Shown piece by piece: positions 20,270-31,500 of a stretch of DNA of 64,000 nt. The notes under the pieces are model-generated. The model did no database searches and was not told the DNA's origin. It worked only from the letters and a program-made list of their open reading frames with translations. Location: NCBI GenBank assembly GCA_907163345.1, contig CAJQUN010000014.1:5952001-6016000 (forward strand), given 5' to 3'. Positions within the stretch are counted from its first letter, which is position 1. Every line of letters starts with the position of its first letter. The stretch is from Haberlea rhodopensis (Eukaryota > Streptophyta > Magnoliopsida > Lamiales > Gesneriaceae). The translations under genes were made by a program, and so were the position numbers.

Positions 20270-21463
20270 TGTTAGGATCGAATATGAGTGTTTCGGGGGG
20301 GGGGGGGGGGGGGGGGTGAATAAACACTACTAAAATTTATCTTTTTAGATTTTCCTGGATTGATTTCACTTGGGTTAGCAAATGAAATTTATTTCTTAAA
20401 CAATTCCAAACTGAACAGACCACTGATAGTGTGAGTGCGGAATTGGTCTGTTATTGGTTGGTGAGACCGGTCTGATGGTTTGAAACACAAAGTAATGCAG
20501 TATGTAAATAGACAAGATGTGTTTCTGGAAGTTCGAAGGCAATCCTTTTACGTCTCCCCTTATTCCAAAATAGGAAGGATTCATTATAAGACTTTGAGTA
20601 ATGCAATCCTGTTGTACAACCCCGATTCAGCTGGATTTACCCCACCACCAGACTGAAACTCCTAGTCTCTCATTCTGTGCAGACACAATCCGTCTGACAG
20701 TTACAAAGAACTCACTCTTCTATCTTAGAACAAGTAAAATTGATAGAGTGAATTATTCTAAGCACAAGTGATCCTTAGACGATCAAATAAAACAATAAGA
20801 CGTGCTTTCAACTTTGAGCAGATCGATAAGATGAAGTCTTTCGATGATAGTGTTCTGCTCAAGTGGATGCTCAATAAAATTGTTTATCTTATATGTCTCT
20901 TAGCTCTTTCATGCTAGGCGTCCAGACCTACTACGCCCGAGCCGCATCCTCGGCATACTTTCTATATCCACTAATGTCCATTGCGTATCATAAAGGGTCT
21001 TGAGCATTTAAGTTGCACCTATATATAGGCATTTCCGCCAACGACAATATTTCTTTTTTGTGTGCAACTCTTTACTTTGGTAAACCTCTGAACAAACTGT
21101 AGTCTTATATTTTAGACGGTTTCCCTTCTGGTCTGTTCTTCCGGCGCTTGTCAGATAAGATCTCCTTTGTCTATTTACCATTTAAGGTAATCTTCAGTCT
21201 TTGGTATATTCCAGCATTAAATGCATCATTAAATGCTTCAATAAATAGCCGTTGATTATTAGGACTGATGAACGAAGTTTGCTAACTCGGTCTGAAACCA
21301 TAAGCTCTGATCTGGTCTGCATTGATCTGCGTCGATCTGGTCTGTTCTGATCTGGTTGACATCGATCTGGTCTGTATCGATCTGGTTGACATCGATCTGG
21401 TCTGTTTTGTCATTGATTAATTGGTCTGATCTGTTTTGTCATCTTTAAAATCCGTAACCAACA
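20270..21463 (-). repeat. 5' LTR of R3
   Basis: The LTR is 1194 bp, from TGTTAGGATCG to CCAACA on the plus strand, and the same family as solo LTR R14. It has a run of 22 G at 20295-20316 near its inner end, a TATATATA box near 21020, and a 15-bp periodic GATCTGG array at 21309-21405. The flanking five bases are GAGAT; the partner is outside the window. Confidence 0.88.
21309..21405. repeat. 15-bp periodic GATCTGG array in R3 U3
   Basis: GATCTG begins at 21309, 21324, 21334, 21349, 21364, 21379 and 21394: steps of 15, 10, 15, 15, 15, 15. It lies within the first 160 bp of the LTR (minus orientation). R14 has the matching array near 50360-50510. Confidence 0.8.
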
Positions 21464-23450
21464 GAGATGTTACAATATATATAGAATCTTACATACACTC
21501 TTATTATTGAGAATCATCAGTTTGAGATGTTAATTTAATTAAATGCTTTTTATATAGTTTACAAAATATTGTGTTAATTTACTATGGTTTATTTTTATTT
21601 TATTTTTTGAGCAAATATTACAACTATAGAGGAAAGTGGGAGGTGGTGAGGCTTAAACTCGAGCCCTCGAGCTCTCTTAATGGAGTTGCTGACAGTTGGG
21701 TCACAAGGCCTTCGACAATTCATATATTTTATTCATTAAATTAACATTGAATCTATTTGCATGAATGAGGAGTGATGGTTATGATATTAAATACCAAAGG
21801 TAAATTACAAATATGGATCCACTAGATAATGTTATTTATAATAATAGCCTTAACTTTTAGGACGATGACAATAGAGCTGGTCTAGACCCGGATCGTATTG
21901 AACCCACCCCGTCGAGAAGGGTCTGGACCCGCTTCAATCAGGTTTTGAAGTGGGGCGGGTCACGGGTTGGCCAACCCCCAACCTGCCCGCCCCGCTATAC
22001 ATATATTATTATTATTTTAAAAAAAAATAATATTGAATATACATTTTACTTTTTTAGTTGAATAATTAAGTTTCATTATTTAATTTTATATTAAAACCAT
22101 GTGTTCATACAAAAGAAGTTGGACATTTGGAAGGAAATGAGAGCAAATTAATAAAGATTTAGTAGTCTAAAGATAGTTTTATAATGCTTATTATAAATAT
22201 TTACTAGAGAAAAACATGAATTTCTATCACAAAATATTTTTGTGCTTCAAAATTGATATCTAGTTAAATTTGTTATTTTAAAAAAGAATTGGTTTTTGGG
22301 TCGGGGCGGGTTAAACAAGACGGGTCCACGGGGTGGGGCGGGCCGGTCTAGCTTTTTTTGTTAGTGGGGCGGGTCGCGTGTTTGGCTAAACTCGCCCCGT
22401 TGTCATTCCTATTTTGGACAAATTAAACATAGTTTAATTGAAATTGTTTTAACAAATATAATCACACAAAAATTATTTTTTTAAACAAATGGTCCCAAGA
22501 CCATTTTTTTGTTTAAAAAACGGCACAAGTCTTCATTGCATGACACATATCTATATAGTTTGTTTTTAACAAAAAAGTGGTCTTTGAACCATTTTGTTAA
22601 AACTTAATTTATGTTGAACTATATTTGTGAGTCATGAGAGTTTAGGACTAATATTACAAAACATATTATTTAGTGAGATTATTCTTATAATATACTATAG
22701 ATACTGATATGGTATTGTACAAGATGAAATCTGGATTTCCTGGGCAAAAACATATCTTTAGGACCAAACTATAAACGAAGACTTTCAGGTCGATATCATT
22801 AGGTGAAAGATTTTTAAATCAGCCCACCAAAATCATAGTAATCCATTGTCAGGTAAAATGACAAAAATAAGCCTACTAACTCGGTTCTTGAATTTATCCT
22901 TTTATTCCTCTAACCACGACAAAAACTATGAATATCTCAGGCTGTTGTGCATTTCGCTGCCCATGTGCCTCAATTTAGAGCTACTGTAAGTTCCAGTTTG
23001 AGCCCTTCCAACGTTGTATTCTTCTTCATCGACAGCCTCTTCTTCAATTTCCGGAGGCTACCAGCGACGACGATAGGGGCAGCAATGACTGTCCAAAGGT
23101 CACGAGAAATCGCCACTTTCACGGTAAAATCGACAAGTTTTTGTTGCTAAAACAACGATTGCTTAGTATGGAAAGATGCGCCGGTGATTGAGGAAGATGG
23201 TGGTAGGATGGGTCGCCTGGTAGGGTGGGGAAAGTCTTCTATTTTGTTGAAGAACAAATGATTTGATCTAATGTTTTGAAAAAAAATGGGTGTTTCAATA
23301 AATAAAAAGTACCTAATAAAACGAAGGTTGAAAAAATAGATATATATGAATAAAGTTAATTGAATAATGGATTGTTTAGCATAATTGATTTTTGCACATA
23401 TTTAATTCAATAATTGTTTTAAATTTGGCAACATAAATATCAAAGACAAG
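21464..23450. other. Intergenic stretch with unclassified repeats
   Basis: No gene is supported here. 21853-22421 is a repeat rich in GGGGCGGG words at both ends with weak inverted ends (TAGGACGATGACAAT against a reverse-complemented TAGGAATGACAAC); this resembles known plant non-autonomous DNA elements, but no clean TSD is visible. Two AT-rich hairpins with GGTC/GACC arms lie at 22476-22520 and 22564-22602. 22930-23260 is less AT-rich and may be a decayed gene fragment; I do not recognise it. Confidence 0.5.
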
Positions 23451-23949
23451 TGTCACGTGTCGATTCTTTAGACCGAAACACCGTGCGGCACTTAAGCGAT
23501 CATTGCCTCCGAAGATGCTAAGTAAGCCTTTAAACCCACAAGGAAGCTAAGAACTTAGAAAGAAAGCTTTAAGGTAAGGAATGCTAGACACTTTGGTGGA
23601 AGACTTAGATTCAAACTTGGATGATTACAATTGAAGAGAGCAAGCCTATTTATACAACTCTCCCTACGAATGAATGGCTAGGATCTAATCTATTCTATGG
23701 TGGAGATCAACTCTCCAGAATGTTCTAGGCTATGGAGTATTCTAGGTTGCCCATTCTATTACATTCTAGAATTCACTACATTATAAAGGATTGTAAAAGT
23801 GATGTCTAGAATCTTCCCGGTTACTCCAAAGTATTCTTCGAGCTTCTGGACTTTTCCGGGGTATACCAAAGTGTTCTTCATGCTTCCGCAAGCTTCCGCC
23901 AAAGCCTCTAGATTTGATGGGATCTTCTAGAGAATCACGGAACGTGACA
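23451..23949 (-). repeat. 3' LTR of R7
   Basis: The LTR is 499 bp, from TGTCACGTG to ACGTGACA. The polypurine tract (plus-strand TTCTCCCCCACCC) abuts it at 23950. It contains several TTCnnGAA or GAAnnTTC words (23718, 23764, 23809) upstream of a minus-strand TATAAATAGG near 23645. Confidence 0.88.
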
Positions 23950-23993
23950 TTCTCCCCCACCCAATTCGGCAACGACCTCGTTGCTTGTATATC

Positions 23994-24761
23994 CTAGAGC
24001 TCCTTAAACTTGGATGTAAAGCGCCGCAAGTGGTCTTTGTGTTTCCATCTTGATTTTGCTTCGCATTGACCTCTCCATCGCACAAAGTACTTGGAATATG
24101 GGGAAGTTCTTCTCTTACAGATCCCTCGGTTTGGATCCTCCGTGTCTGTATAATATGGCTTCAGCTGACTCACCAGAAACGCCGGATGGATCTTCAACGG
24201 TGGCGGCAATTCTTTTGGTAGCTCCTTTGGTATGATGTCCTTGTAATTTTGGGGTACATGCTTGACCTTTATGGGCAACTCTCCCAAGCCCTCAATCTGA
24301 AGTTTCACATCCATCTTATGAACTATGGTGTATGTCTCCTTGCTACGCTTGAGTTCCTTTGTAAATTGGATGGCCGACAACATGCTTGGCCCCTTTGCCA
24401 TCCTCTTGGCCCGTATAGTGTACATGGTATTTGCACCAAAAATACACAATGAATTTGAAAAAAGTAGAATACAAGCTCGTACCTCATCGAGCCACTCCAA
24501 CCCAAGTACAACGTCATAGTCGTCCATGGGCACCACCATGTAGGAGACATATCCCTGCCATTCTCCTATTTCGGTCTTTACTCCTTTGGCCATCCCAACA
24601 ATTGGTTTGGCTGATGCATTCACCGACTTGATTGATCCTCCGGTTGGCATGATGGCAAGCCCCATCTTCTTTGCCGCTTCCTCCCGGATGAAGTTGTGTG
24701 TGGCTCCCGTGTCCACTAATGCCTTAACTTGTCGTCCCCTGACCAAGGCATCCATGAACAT
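23994..24761 (-). pseudogene. R7 protease fused in frame to integrase C terminus
   Basis: One open frame of 255 codons. Residues 10-110 are a retropepsin-like domain (ALVDTGATHNFI at 14-25, VVLGLEWLDE near 84-93). Residues 165-187 match the RT lead-in (HVPQNYKDIIPKELPKELPP). At about residue 187 (near 24200) the frame passes directly into PLKIHPAFLVSQLKPYY, the integrase C-terminal motif, and then a chromodomain-like tail (YFVRWRGQCEAKSRWKHKDHL). About 3 kb of pol is therefore deleted without loss of frame. The catalytic DTG is intact. Confidence 0.82.
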
Positions 24762-26117
24762 TGACCCACCATTGGATCTTTGGTTGATTCCACCTTTGGC
24801 TTGCCGACATTGAGAATTCGCAGGGATCCGATTTGTGCGCCTCCCTCCTGTGGCTCCTTATCTTCATCGGTCAGGACTGCTAGCTTGCTCACCCTCGGAC
24901 AATTGGTCATGAGATGGTTGGCTTTATGACAAACATAGCAAGTCTTGACGGTGTCATTGATTTTGTTCCTTGGCGGGCTCACACAATCGGTCTCCCAGGA
25001 CATCATTCCTTTAGGTTGCTCAAGCACAAATCTCTTCATAGAATTGAGACGGCGAAGGGCTCCAAGTTGTGCTGGCTCATTTTCTCGTTCCTCCTCTTCT
25101 CTAATTAGGGCGGAGATCTTGGAACGTTTTGGGCACTCTCTTGCCCAGTGAGGTCCTTCACATAGGAAACAAGATATTTTGGCCATGTCATACTTCTTCT
25201 CGGGCGCCTTTCCTTTGAATGGTTTCTTGTGTGAATTGACTTCTTCGGTTGTATATTCATCCTCTTGATATTTGCCATCTTTGTTTGATTTGGAGGTGTC
25301 GACTTTCTTGAACTCGATGATTGATTCGGATGCAGCAATAGCTTGAGACAAGGTTTGCACTCCCCGTCGTTGCAACTCCACCTTGGCCCAATTCTTCAAG
25401 CCATCCATGAATGTAAACAAAGCATCTTTGTCACTCATTTCGGGTACCTCTAGCAAGAGTTCTTGAAACTCTTGACAATAATCCCTGAGCAAGGCGACGT
25501 AACTTTGCCCGGGCCTCATCCTCGGCGTACTCCGGGTAAAATTGATGTTTGAGTTCAACCACGAACTCCTTCCAAATTTCGATATGGACGCCCCCACGAC
25601 TAGTATCGTCGCATCTCCGTCTCCACCAAGTCATAGCAATATCAGTTAAGTATAAGGCGGCCGTTCGTACCTTAGTATTGTCATCCATGACACCCACGCA
25701 ATCGAAGTATTGCTCCAAGCCCCATAGGAAGTTGTCGATGTCCTTAGCCACTCGCTTTCTCGCATAAGCTTGTGGTTTTGGCACGTCCACCCTAAATGGT
25801 GTATGAGCAATGGGCCCTCCCTGTCCCATGCTTGCTCGACATGACTCTAGCTCCCGTTTGAGCTCTTTCACCTTGGCTTGTAGCGCTCCGATCATGGCTT
25901 CCAACTTGTCATTCTTAATTTGGAATATCCCTGCCAAAGCATTGAGAGATCCTTGAAATTCCCCTCGAATTTCTTCTTGGCTTTCATCCTCATGCTCCTT
26001 CCCCTCGAAGTCGGCAAAGGCAAGTTCCAATTTTGCAAGACGAGCGTCGAAGGCACTCACAATGTCCCTCGAATTTTCCCTTCGGCCCTTGTTGGATTGA
26101 TCAGTGATTTCCGACAT
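24762..26117 (-). pseudogene. R7 gag with two CCHC knuckles
   Basis: Gag starts at the ATG at 26117 (MSEITDQSNKGRRENSRD). A coiled-coil-rich N terminus (LEAMIGALQAKVKELKREL) precedes the gag domain (FLWGLEQYFDCVGVMDDN, LTDIAMTWWRRR). After a frameshift near 25500 it continues with FQELLLEVPEMSDKDALFTF, a knuckle CFLCEGPHWARECP near 25165 and a second knuckle CYVCHKANHLMTNCP near 24925. A further shift near 24765 puts the protease in another frame. Confidence 0.82.
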
Positions 26118-26165
26118 GGTGCTAGTGTTGATGCTTCCTTTGTCTTGAGTTTTAGCCTCAAACGT

Positions 26166-26177
26166 GCTCTGATACCA
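26166..26177 (-). other. Primer-binding site of R7
   Basis: TGGTATCAGAGC on the minus strand, initiator tRNA-Met type, two bases inside the LTR. Confidence 0.88.
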
Positions 26178-26179
26178 CT

Positions 26180-26600
26180 TGTCACGTGTCGATTCTTTAG
26201 ACCGAAACACCGTGCGGCACTTAAGCGATCCTTGCCTCCGAAGATGCTAAGTAAGCCTTTAAACCCACAAGGAAGCTAAGAACTTAGAAACAAAGCTTTA
26301 AGGTAAGGAATGCTAGACACTTGGGTGGAAGACATAGATTCAAACTTGGATGATTACAAATGAAGAGAGCAAGCCTATTTATACAACTCTCCCTACAAAT
26401 TAATGGCTAGGATCTAATCTATTCTATGGTGGAGATCAACTCTCCAGAATGTTCTAGGCTATGGAGTATTCTAGATTGCCCCATTCTATTACATTCTAGA
26501 ATTCACTACATTATAAAGTATAGTACAAGTGATGTCTAGAATCTTCCGGGTTACTCCAAAGTATTCTCCGAGCTTCTGGACTTTTCTGGGGTATACCAAA
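26180..26600 (-). repeat. 5' LTR of R7, truncated
   Basis: It matches the 3' LTR from TGTCACGTG to GTATACCAAA and then stops; the last part (equivalent to about 23852-23949) is missing and unrelated AT-rich DNA follows. Confidence 0.85.
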
Positions 26601-27005
26601 TGATTGAATAAATTAATTATTGTGATCTAGTTACATGTGATATGAGTAGTACAATTACATATGATGTAATTGATTAGTTTAATGTTTATTTACATATGAT
26701 GTGATTGCATGGTGGATGATTACGGGCTTTGAACAATGTGTTTATGTAAATGTTTATGTTTTTATTGCTTCATTATAATTGTGATTTTTGGTTATCGGGC
26801 CTGCGAGTCCGCTCTTTCGATTTCTTATGTATCCCACCCCAGATTTTTATCTCTATTATCTTGTTTGCACGATTTAAATGTAAATCATTAGAGTTAGTGG
26901 AAGATCGAGATTGAAGATGGATCACCAAGAATCAAGACTTGTATAATGGAAGCAAAAATGTAATAGGATTGCATTGCATACCTGCATCACCTTAGACAGA
27001 CATGT
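26601..27005. other. Unclassified flank left of R8
   Basis: No coding sequence. AT-rich with imperfect copies of TTACATATGATGT near 26670 and 26690. It contains TGATTTTTGGTTATCGGGC at 26784-26802, repeated at 43973-43991. The last five bases, CATGT, are the left TSD of R8. Confidence 0.5.
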
Positions 27006-27183
27006 TGTTGAGCCTTAAACGCATTTGTTGAGTTTAATGCTTAATTTATCTCCGAATTATTTATGAGTTTTGATGATCAACAAAACTTGTGTTTGTTATA
27101 CTAATATGTCTACTTAGTGTACAGGTTTAGATGAATGAAATGGGTTGTATGAAGAAAGTCATATTGTGCAAGGTCTGGGCAGG

Positions 27184-27499
27184 ATCGCCCTAGGCGATGG
27201 TGATCATCGCCCCAGGCGATGGCAGCCACTCGAGAATTCGCCCCGCACATCGACTGAAGCGACGCCGAGGCCCGCACGCAGGGCGAGTTCGCCTGAGGCG
27301 ATGGCTTGATCGCCTGAGGCGATGCCTGGAACGCTTGAGGCGATGGGGACTTCGCTTGAGGCGATGAATATTTCTGAGCAACCGAAGCTACGATATTGAT
27401 TTTTGGTATAGATCGCCTGAGGTGATCGGGACATCGCCTGAGGCGATCAGTGAAGAATTTGACCATTGGTGTGCGGCGATGGAGATCGCCCGAGGCGAT
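27184..27499. promoter_or_regulatory. U3 palindrome array ATCGCC..GGCGAT (R8)
   Basis: Fifteen-bp near-palindromes of form ATCGCCTGAGGCGAT start at 27184, 27206, 27288, 27309, 27330, 27351, 27412, 27433 and 27485. Neighbours inside clusters are 21 or 22 bp apart (22; 21, 21, 21; 21). The half-site GGCGAT is the same as in the R1 palindrome but in the opposite relative orientation. The matching array is in the 3' LTR near 42620-42940. Confidence 0.87.
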
Positions 27500-27574
27500 G
27501 GCTGAGGTGATTGACGAGTGATTCAAGCCTTATGTGTAGCAACGGCTAGTAGGAGCCTTGGGGGCCTTCTACAC

Positions 27575-27582
27575 TATAAATA
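27575..27582 (+). promoter_or_regulatory. TATA box of R8 LTR
   Basis: TATAAATATGGATG lies 76 bp after the last palindrome; a TATA motif preceded by an array in U3 is the same layout as in R2 and R16. Confidence 0.65.
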
Positions 27583-27723
27583 TGGATGTTTTGGAGCATT
27601 TTGAAGACAAGAAACAAGAGTATGAACTACAAGAAAGTTGTGTTCAATCAAAGTCTATCTAGCATTGCAAACTTCATACATTTGTGTTGTATTGGAGTTT
27701 TTGATTCATTTCTTGTGTGAGAG

Positions 27724-29089
27724 TGATAAGTGTATTTTATACACTTATATTTCTTCTTATTTTGCATGGTTTAGTGCTAGTTTTTTATCAGAATTACACT
27801 TTTGGTTTTGTTATGTTTTGTCTTGCAGGAATCCAGGTAATTACATGATTTGTAGACTAAAAGGGTGCAATTGGCGAATTCAAAGGATGAATCGAGGTCA
27901 AAAGTCTAAAATTTCCATCAAAGTATCAGGCGTAATTATGCCTGATTCAGGCGTAAAGACGCCAAAGACACGGCATTTCAGAGTTTGAAGAATTTCATTT
28001 GGCGTAACTACTCATCATTTAGGTGTAGCTACGCCAACGCTACGGCTTTTGTGATTTTTGACAGACGTAAAGACGCTACTTTGTAGGCGCCACATTTTTT
28101 GACACATCACCAGGCGTAGTTACGTCAGTACTTCAGGCGTAATTACGCCAAAGGAATTTTTGTAATATTTGGCTGATTTTAGGGCTGAGCAAAAGTTCGG
28201 TTAAACGACGACGGCTCGGGTTGAAGAAGGAAGAAAATAAACGACGACGGCTCGGAGCAAAAAAGTAGAGATTTCATCACGAGACGGCGGCGTTCATCGG
28301 AGAACGAAGAATATCGTCTAGTTCGTTTTGTATCTCTAAACTTTTATCAGTTTTTATGGATTATTTAAACATGTCTATGTGCTTAATTAATTCTAGCATG
28401 AACTAATTCTATTTTCTAGGAGACGATGTAGCTTGTTTTGAAACTACACTTATTATGAATTGATTGAAGTTTATTTGGATTTCCATATGGTTTATTTATG
28501 TTTCCCTGTTCTTAATGCTTTTAATCTACTGGCCATGGATTGGATGATGTTATATTTGTGATCTATCACTCGAGAGAGGGGGTTGTGAATATGAAAGAAG
28601 GGATTCATATCGTGGTAGTTATATTGTTCGAGAGGCCTATAACTCCATAGAAGTCGTTAAAGGAATTACTGTGCTTTTACAATTGTTTGATAATTGATCT
28701 TAGATAAAGATATCAAGATTGATGTTAGATGATTAATTCTGCTTAACACTCGAGAGATGGAGTAGAAAATAATAAAGAATTCTCGGCTAGTAAACTAGGA
28801 AAATCCATAACATGGAAATCAAGGAATGATAAGTGTAGTGGATGAACAAGTGAAATCGTACTCCTAGATTCGTCTCTAATTGATTTCTTTTCAACTCAAT
28901 ATTTGAGCATCGTTAGGTAATTGATTTTTATTATTCGCATACACTCAACCATTCGATTCTCTAAATAAAGCAAAGATTATTTTAATTCATTACTTAGATT
29001 TAACTATATATTCAATCTCTGTGGGTTCGACGTCTTTTATACTAAAACTTGACTACCGTACGCTTGCGGTAAAGGATTTTTACGCAACA
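27724..29089 (+). repeat. 5' LTR of R9
   Basis: The LTR is 1366 bp. Compared with the 3' LTR it has lost part of the palindrome array (near 28085-28100) and a stretch near 28185-28240. Confidence 0.92.
27928..28150. promoter_or_regulatory. U3 array of AGGCGTAATTACGCCT palindromes (R9 5' LTR)
   Basis: Palindrome words start at 27928, 27949, 28000, 28021, 28063, 28085, 28112 and 28135: doublets 21, 21, 22 and 23 bp apart. Several copies are mutated. No clear TATA box was found downstream in this LTR. Confidence 0.82.
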
Positions 29090-29095
29090 AGTTTT

Positions 29096-29113
29096 TGGCA
29101 CCGTTGACGGGGA
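29096..29113 (+). other. Primer-binding site of R9
   Basis: TGGCACCGTTGACGGGGA matches the tRNA-Asp complement at 16 of 18 positions, six bases inside the LTR. Confidence 0.85.
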
Positions 29114-29225
29114 TTGATTTATTTAGTACAATCTGATACTGTACCAATTAATCTTGGTTTTAATTTAGAGCTTTATTCCATTTACTTTGTATTGATTTTT
29201 TGTCTGGTCTGAGATTTTGCAGTGC

Positions 29226-30957
29226 ATGCGAAAGTATACTACTCCTGAATCGTTGATGTTTGATCCTGAGATCGAGAGAACTGCAAGAAGACTGAGAAAA
29301 ACAAGAAGGGAGGAATTACTAGAAATGGCTGCAAATAGAGACAACAACGAACCACCTCCACAAATAAATGTTGAACCACAAATGGCTATCAGAGACTATT
29401 TCAAACCATCGGTCAACAACAATTATTCTGGGATAGCTCGCCAGACTATCAATGCCAACAACTTTGAACTTAACCCAGCATTGATAAGTATGGTGCAACA
29501 AAATCAGTTTGGTGGTTCCGCTGTTGAAGACCCCAACTTGCATTTGAGGATATTTTTGGAGATAGTTGATACTGTAAAAATGAATGGTGTTCCAGAAGAT
29601 ACTGTGAGACTGTGATTGTTCCCTTTCTCTCTTAGGGACCATGCAAGGAGTTGGTTACAATCTCTTCCATTTGGTGGTATATGCACATGGCGGAAATGGC
29701 ATCGAAATTTCTCTCGAAGTTCTTCCCACCAGCTAAGTCAGCTCAACTGGGAACCGAAATCAGTACGTTCAGACAAATTGATTCTGAACAACTATACGAG
29801 TCATGGGAGCGATTTAAGGATTTATTGAGGAGGTACCCACAACACAACTATGAAAACTGGGTGCAAATCCAGTTATTTTACAATGGGTTGAATGGACCAA
29901 CTAGGATCATTGCGGATGCTGCAGCAGGAGGAACACTATTGTCTAAGACTGCAGATGCTGCTTTTGAATTACTTGAGGAGATGTCAACCAATAGCTTCCA
30001 GTGGCCCAGCGAGCGAGCAATGGTAAGGAAACCCATAGGTATGTATGAGGTTGATCAGTTTAGTACACTTTCTGCACAATTATCTGCACTAACCACGCAG
30101 GTAGAAGCTTTAACCAAGCAAGGAGCACAACCCACTATTGAATCGGCTGCAGCTGCAGCTGGAATTGAGTTGTCAAGGGTAGCAGACCAAGAACAAGCTC
30201 AGTTCATAAATAGTCGGTATCCCAACAACAATAACAACTACCGAAGCAATCAGTACCAACAAGGGTTCCGCAATAATGATAAGCTCTCATATGCGAACAA
30301 CAATAATGCCCTTACTCCACCACCTGGATATGCTCCACAAAAGAATGAAGGTAAACCATCATTTGAAGATTTGGTTGGTAATTTTGTTCAAAGCTCGGCA
30401 TCGAGACTTGGGAAGAATGAGTCAAGGCTTGATATGATTGAGGGTCACATGAACAACATGGGTGCTACAATGAAGTCTCTGGAGGTGCAAATTGGGCAGC
30501 TTGCTAATGCCATGAACAACCAACAAAGATGGACATTTCCTAGCAACACCAAAGTGAACCCAAAGGAGCAGTACAAGGCCGTGACATTGAGAAGTGGTAA
30601 GGAACTTGGGGATGTAGAACCCCCACAGGTTGATGAGCCATCTATTGAGGAGACTCGAATTCAGGTTGAAACCCCCAAGGAAGTTGAAAAGGAGAAGCAA
30701 GCCACGCTACCTGAAAAGATTCCTATGTTCAAGCCCACATTTCCATATCCTCAACGTTTCCGGAAAAAGGCCATAGATGACCAGTTTGCAAAATTCTTGG
30801 AGATTTTCAAGAAAATCCACATTAACATTCATTTTGCTGATGCGTTGCAACAAATGCCTAATTATACAAAGTTTATGAAGGACAAAATGGCACGGAAGAG
30901 AAAGCTTGAGGAATTTGAGACTGTGAATCTCACAGAAGAATGTAGTGCAATCCTCTA
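29226..30957 (+). pseudogene. R9 gag
   Basis: Starts at the ATG at 29226 (MRKYTTPESLMFDPEIER). A stop (after PEDTVRL near 29613) and a frame change near 29650-29700 split it; the second part (to 30957) is open for over 400 codons. It has the gag domain (LFPFSLRDHARSWLQSLP; SWERFKDLLRRYPQHNYE; LFYNGLNGPTRIIADAAAGG), a Gln/Asn-rich region, two predicted coiled coils (near 30070-30180 and 30400-30500) and the conserved C-terminal block KFLEIFKKIHINIHFADALQ. No CCHC knuckle is seen. A stop at 30955-30957 separates it from the protease. Confidence 0.88.
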
Positions 30958-30976
30958 GAAGAAGCTACCACAAAAA

Positions 30977-31500
30977 TTGAAAGATTCAGGGAGTTTTACT
31001 ATTCCTTGTAATATTGGTAGTTCTACATTCAATAAGGCATTATGTGATTTAGGTGCAAGTATTAATTTAATGCCTTTATCTGTTTTCAGGAGTTTTGGGC
31101 TTGGAGAAGTAAAACCTACTACGATCACATTGCAATTGGCGGATAGGTCTCTTACATATCCTCAGGGGATAATTGAAGATGTACTCGTGAAGGTGGACAA
31201 ATTTATTTTCCGTGCAGATTTTGTGGTTCTAGACATGGAAGAAGATGGAGATGTTCCATTAATTTTGGGGAGACCATTCTTAGCAACAGGCAGGGCACTT
31301 ATCGATGTCCAAAGAGGAGAATTATCCCTGAGAGTTGGAGGCGAAGAAGTCATGTTTAATATTTACAAGGCTCTCAAGGGACCTGACGAGGTAAGTACTT
31401 GCAGGTTTTTGGATGTTATTGACTCATGTGTGCATAACTTTGAAGTAGGAACAATACCTGAGGATCCATTGGAGAATTGTATGGTCAACTTTATTATGCA
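30977..31500 (+). pseudogene. R9 aspartic protease
   Basis: In frame with the preceding gag stop. Motifs: SFTIPCNIGSSTFNKALC, catalytic DLGASINLMPLSVFRSFG (Asp codon 31046-31048), LADRSLTYPQGIIEDVLVKV and DVPLILGRPFLATGRALIDV. All expected protease motifs are intact. This is the reference for the altered copies in R4 (Asp to Asn) and R11 (Asp to Tyr). Confidence 0.88.

Larger units (their letters stand above)
6546..21463 (-). mobile_element. R3: Sirevirus-like Ty1/copia element (host of nest)
   Basis: This is a minus-strand copia element running from its 5' LTR (20270-21463) through gag, protease, integrase, RT and RNase H to 6546, where R2 interrupts it; the 3' end is outside the window. 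Domain order gag-PR-IN-RT-RH is copia-type. The initiator-tRNA-Met PBS, the long acidic and basic gag tail and the WVPKG motif before the protease fit the Sirevirus lineage. It is broken by R2, R4, R5 and TRIM R6 and has several frameshifts and stops. Removing R4, R5 and R6 restores colinear coding sequence, which confirms the nesting order. Confidence 0.88.
23451..26600 (-). mobile_element. R7: chromovirus deletion derivative
   Basis: Minus-strand gypsy element with 3' LTR 23451-23949, interior 2.2 kb, and a 5' LTR (26180 on) cut off at 26600. The interior encodes gag with two zinc knuckles and a protease, then jumps from the N-terminal edge of RT to the integrase C terminus and chromodomain-like region. 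RT, RNase H and the integrase core are missing. The PBS for initiator tRNA-Met and the DTGA protease fit chromoviruses. About 100 bp of the 5' LTR is lost at 26600, so no TSD can be read. Confidence 0.85.
27006..27723 (+). repeat. 5' LTR of R8, part 1
   Basis: It begins TGTTGAGCC and is interrupted at 27723 by R9, leaving GAGAG duplicated. It includes the palindrome array and a TATA box. Without R9 the LTR is about 1212 bp, against 1194 bp for the 3' LTR. Confidence 0.9.

Noticed and set aside
21853..22421. A definite hAT or Mutator element
   Set aside because: The GGGGCGGG-rich ends are suggestive but the inverted ends are weak and no TSD of 8 or 9 bp matches.
27184..27499. Regularly spaced palindromes as a CRISPR array
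   Set aside because: The sequence is plant nuclear DNA, the units lie in LTRs, the spacers are not unique inserts of constant length, and no cas genes are present.
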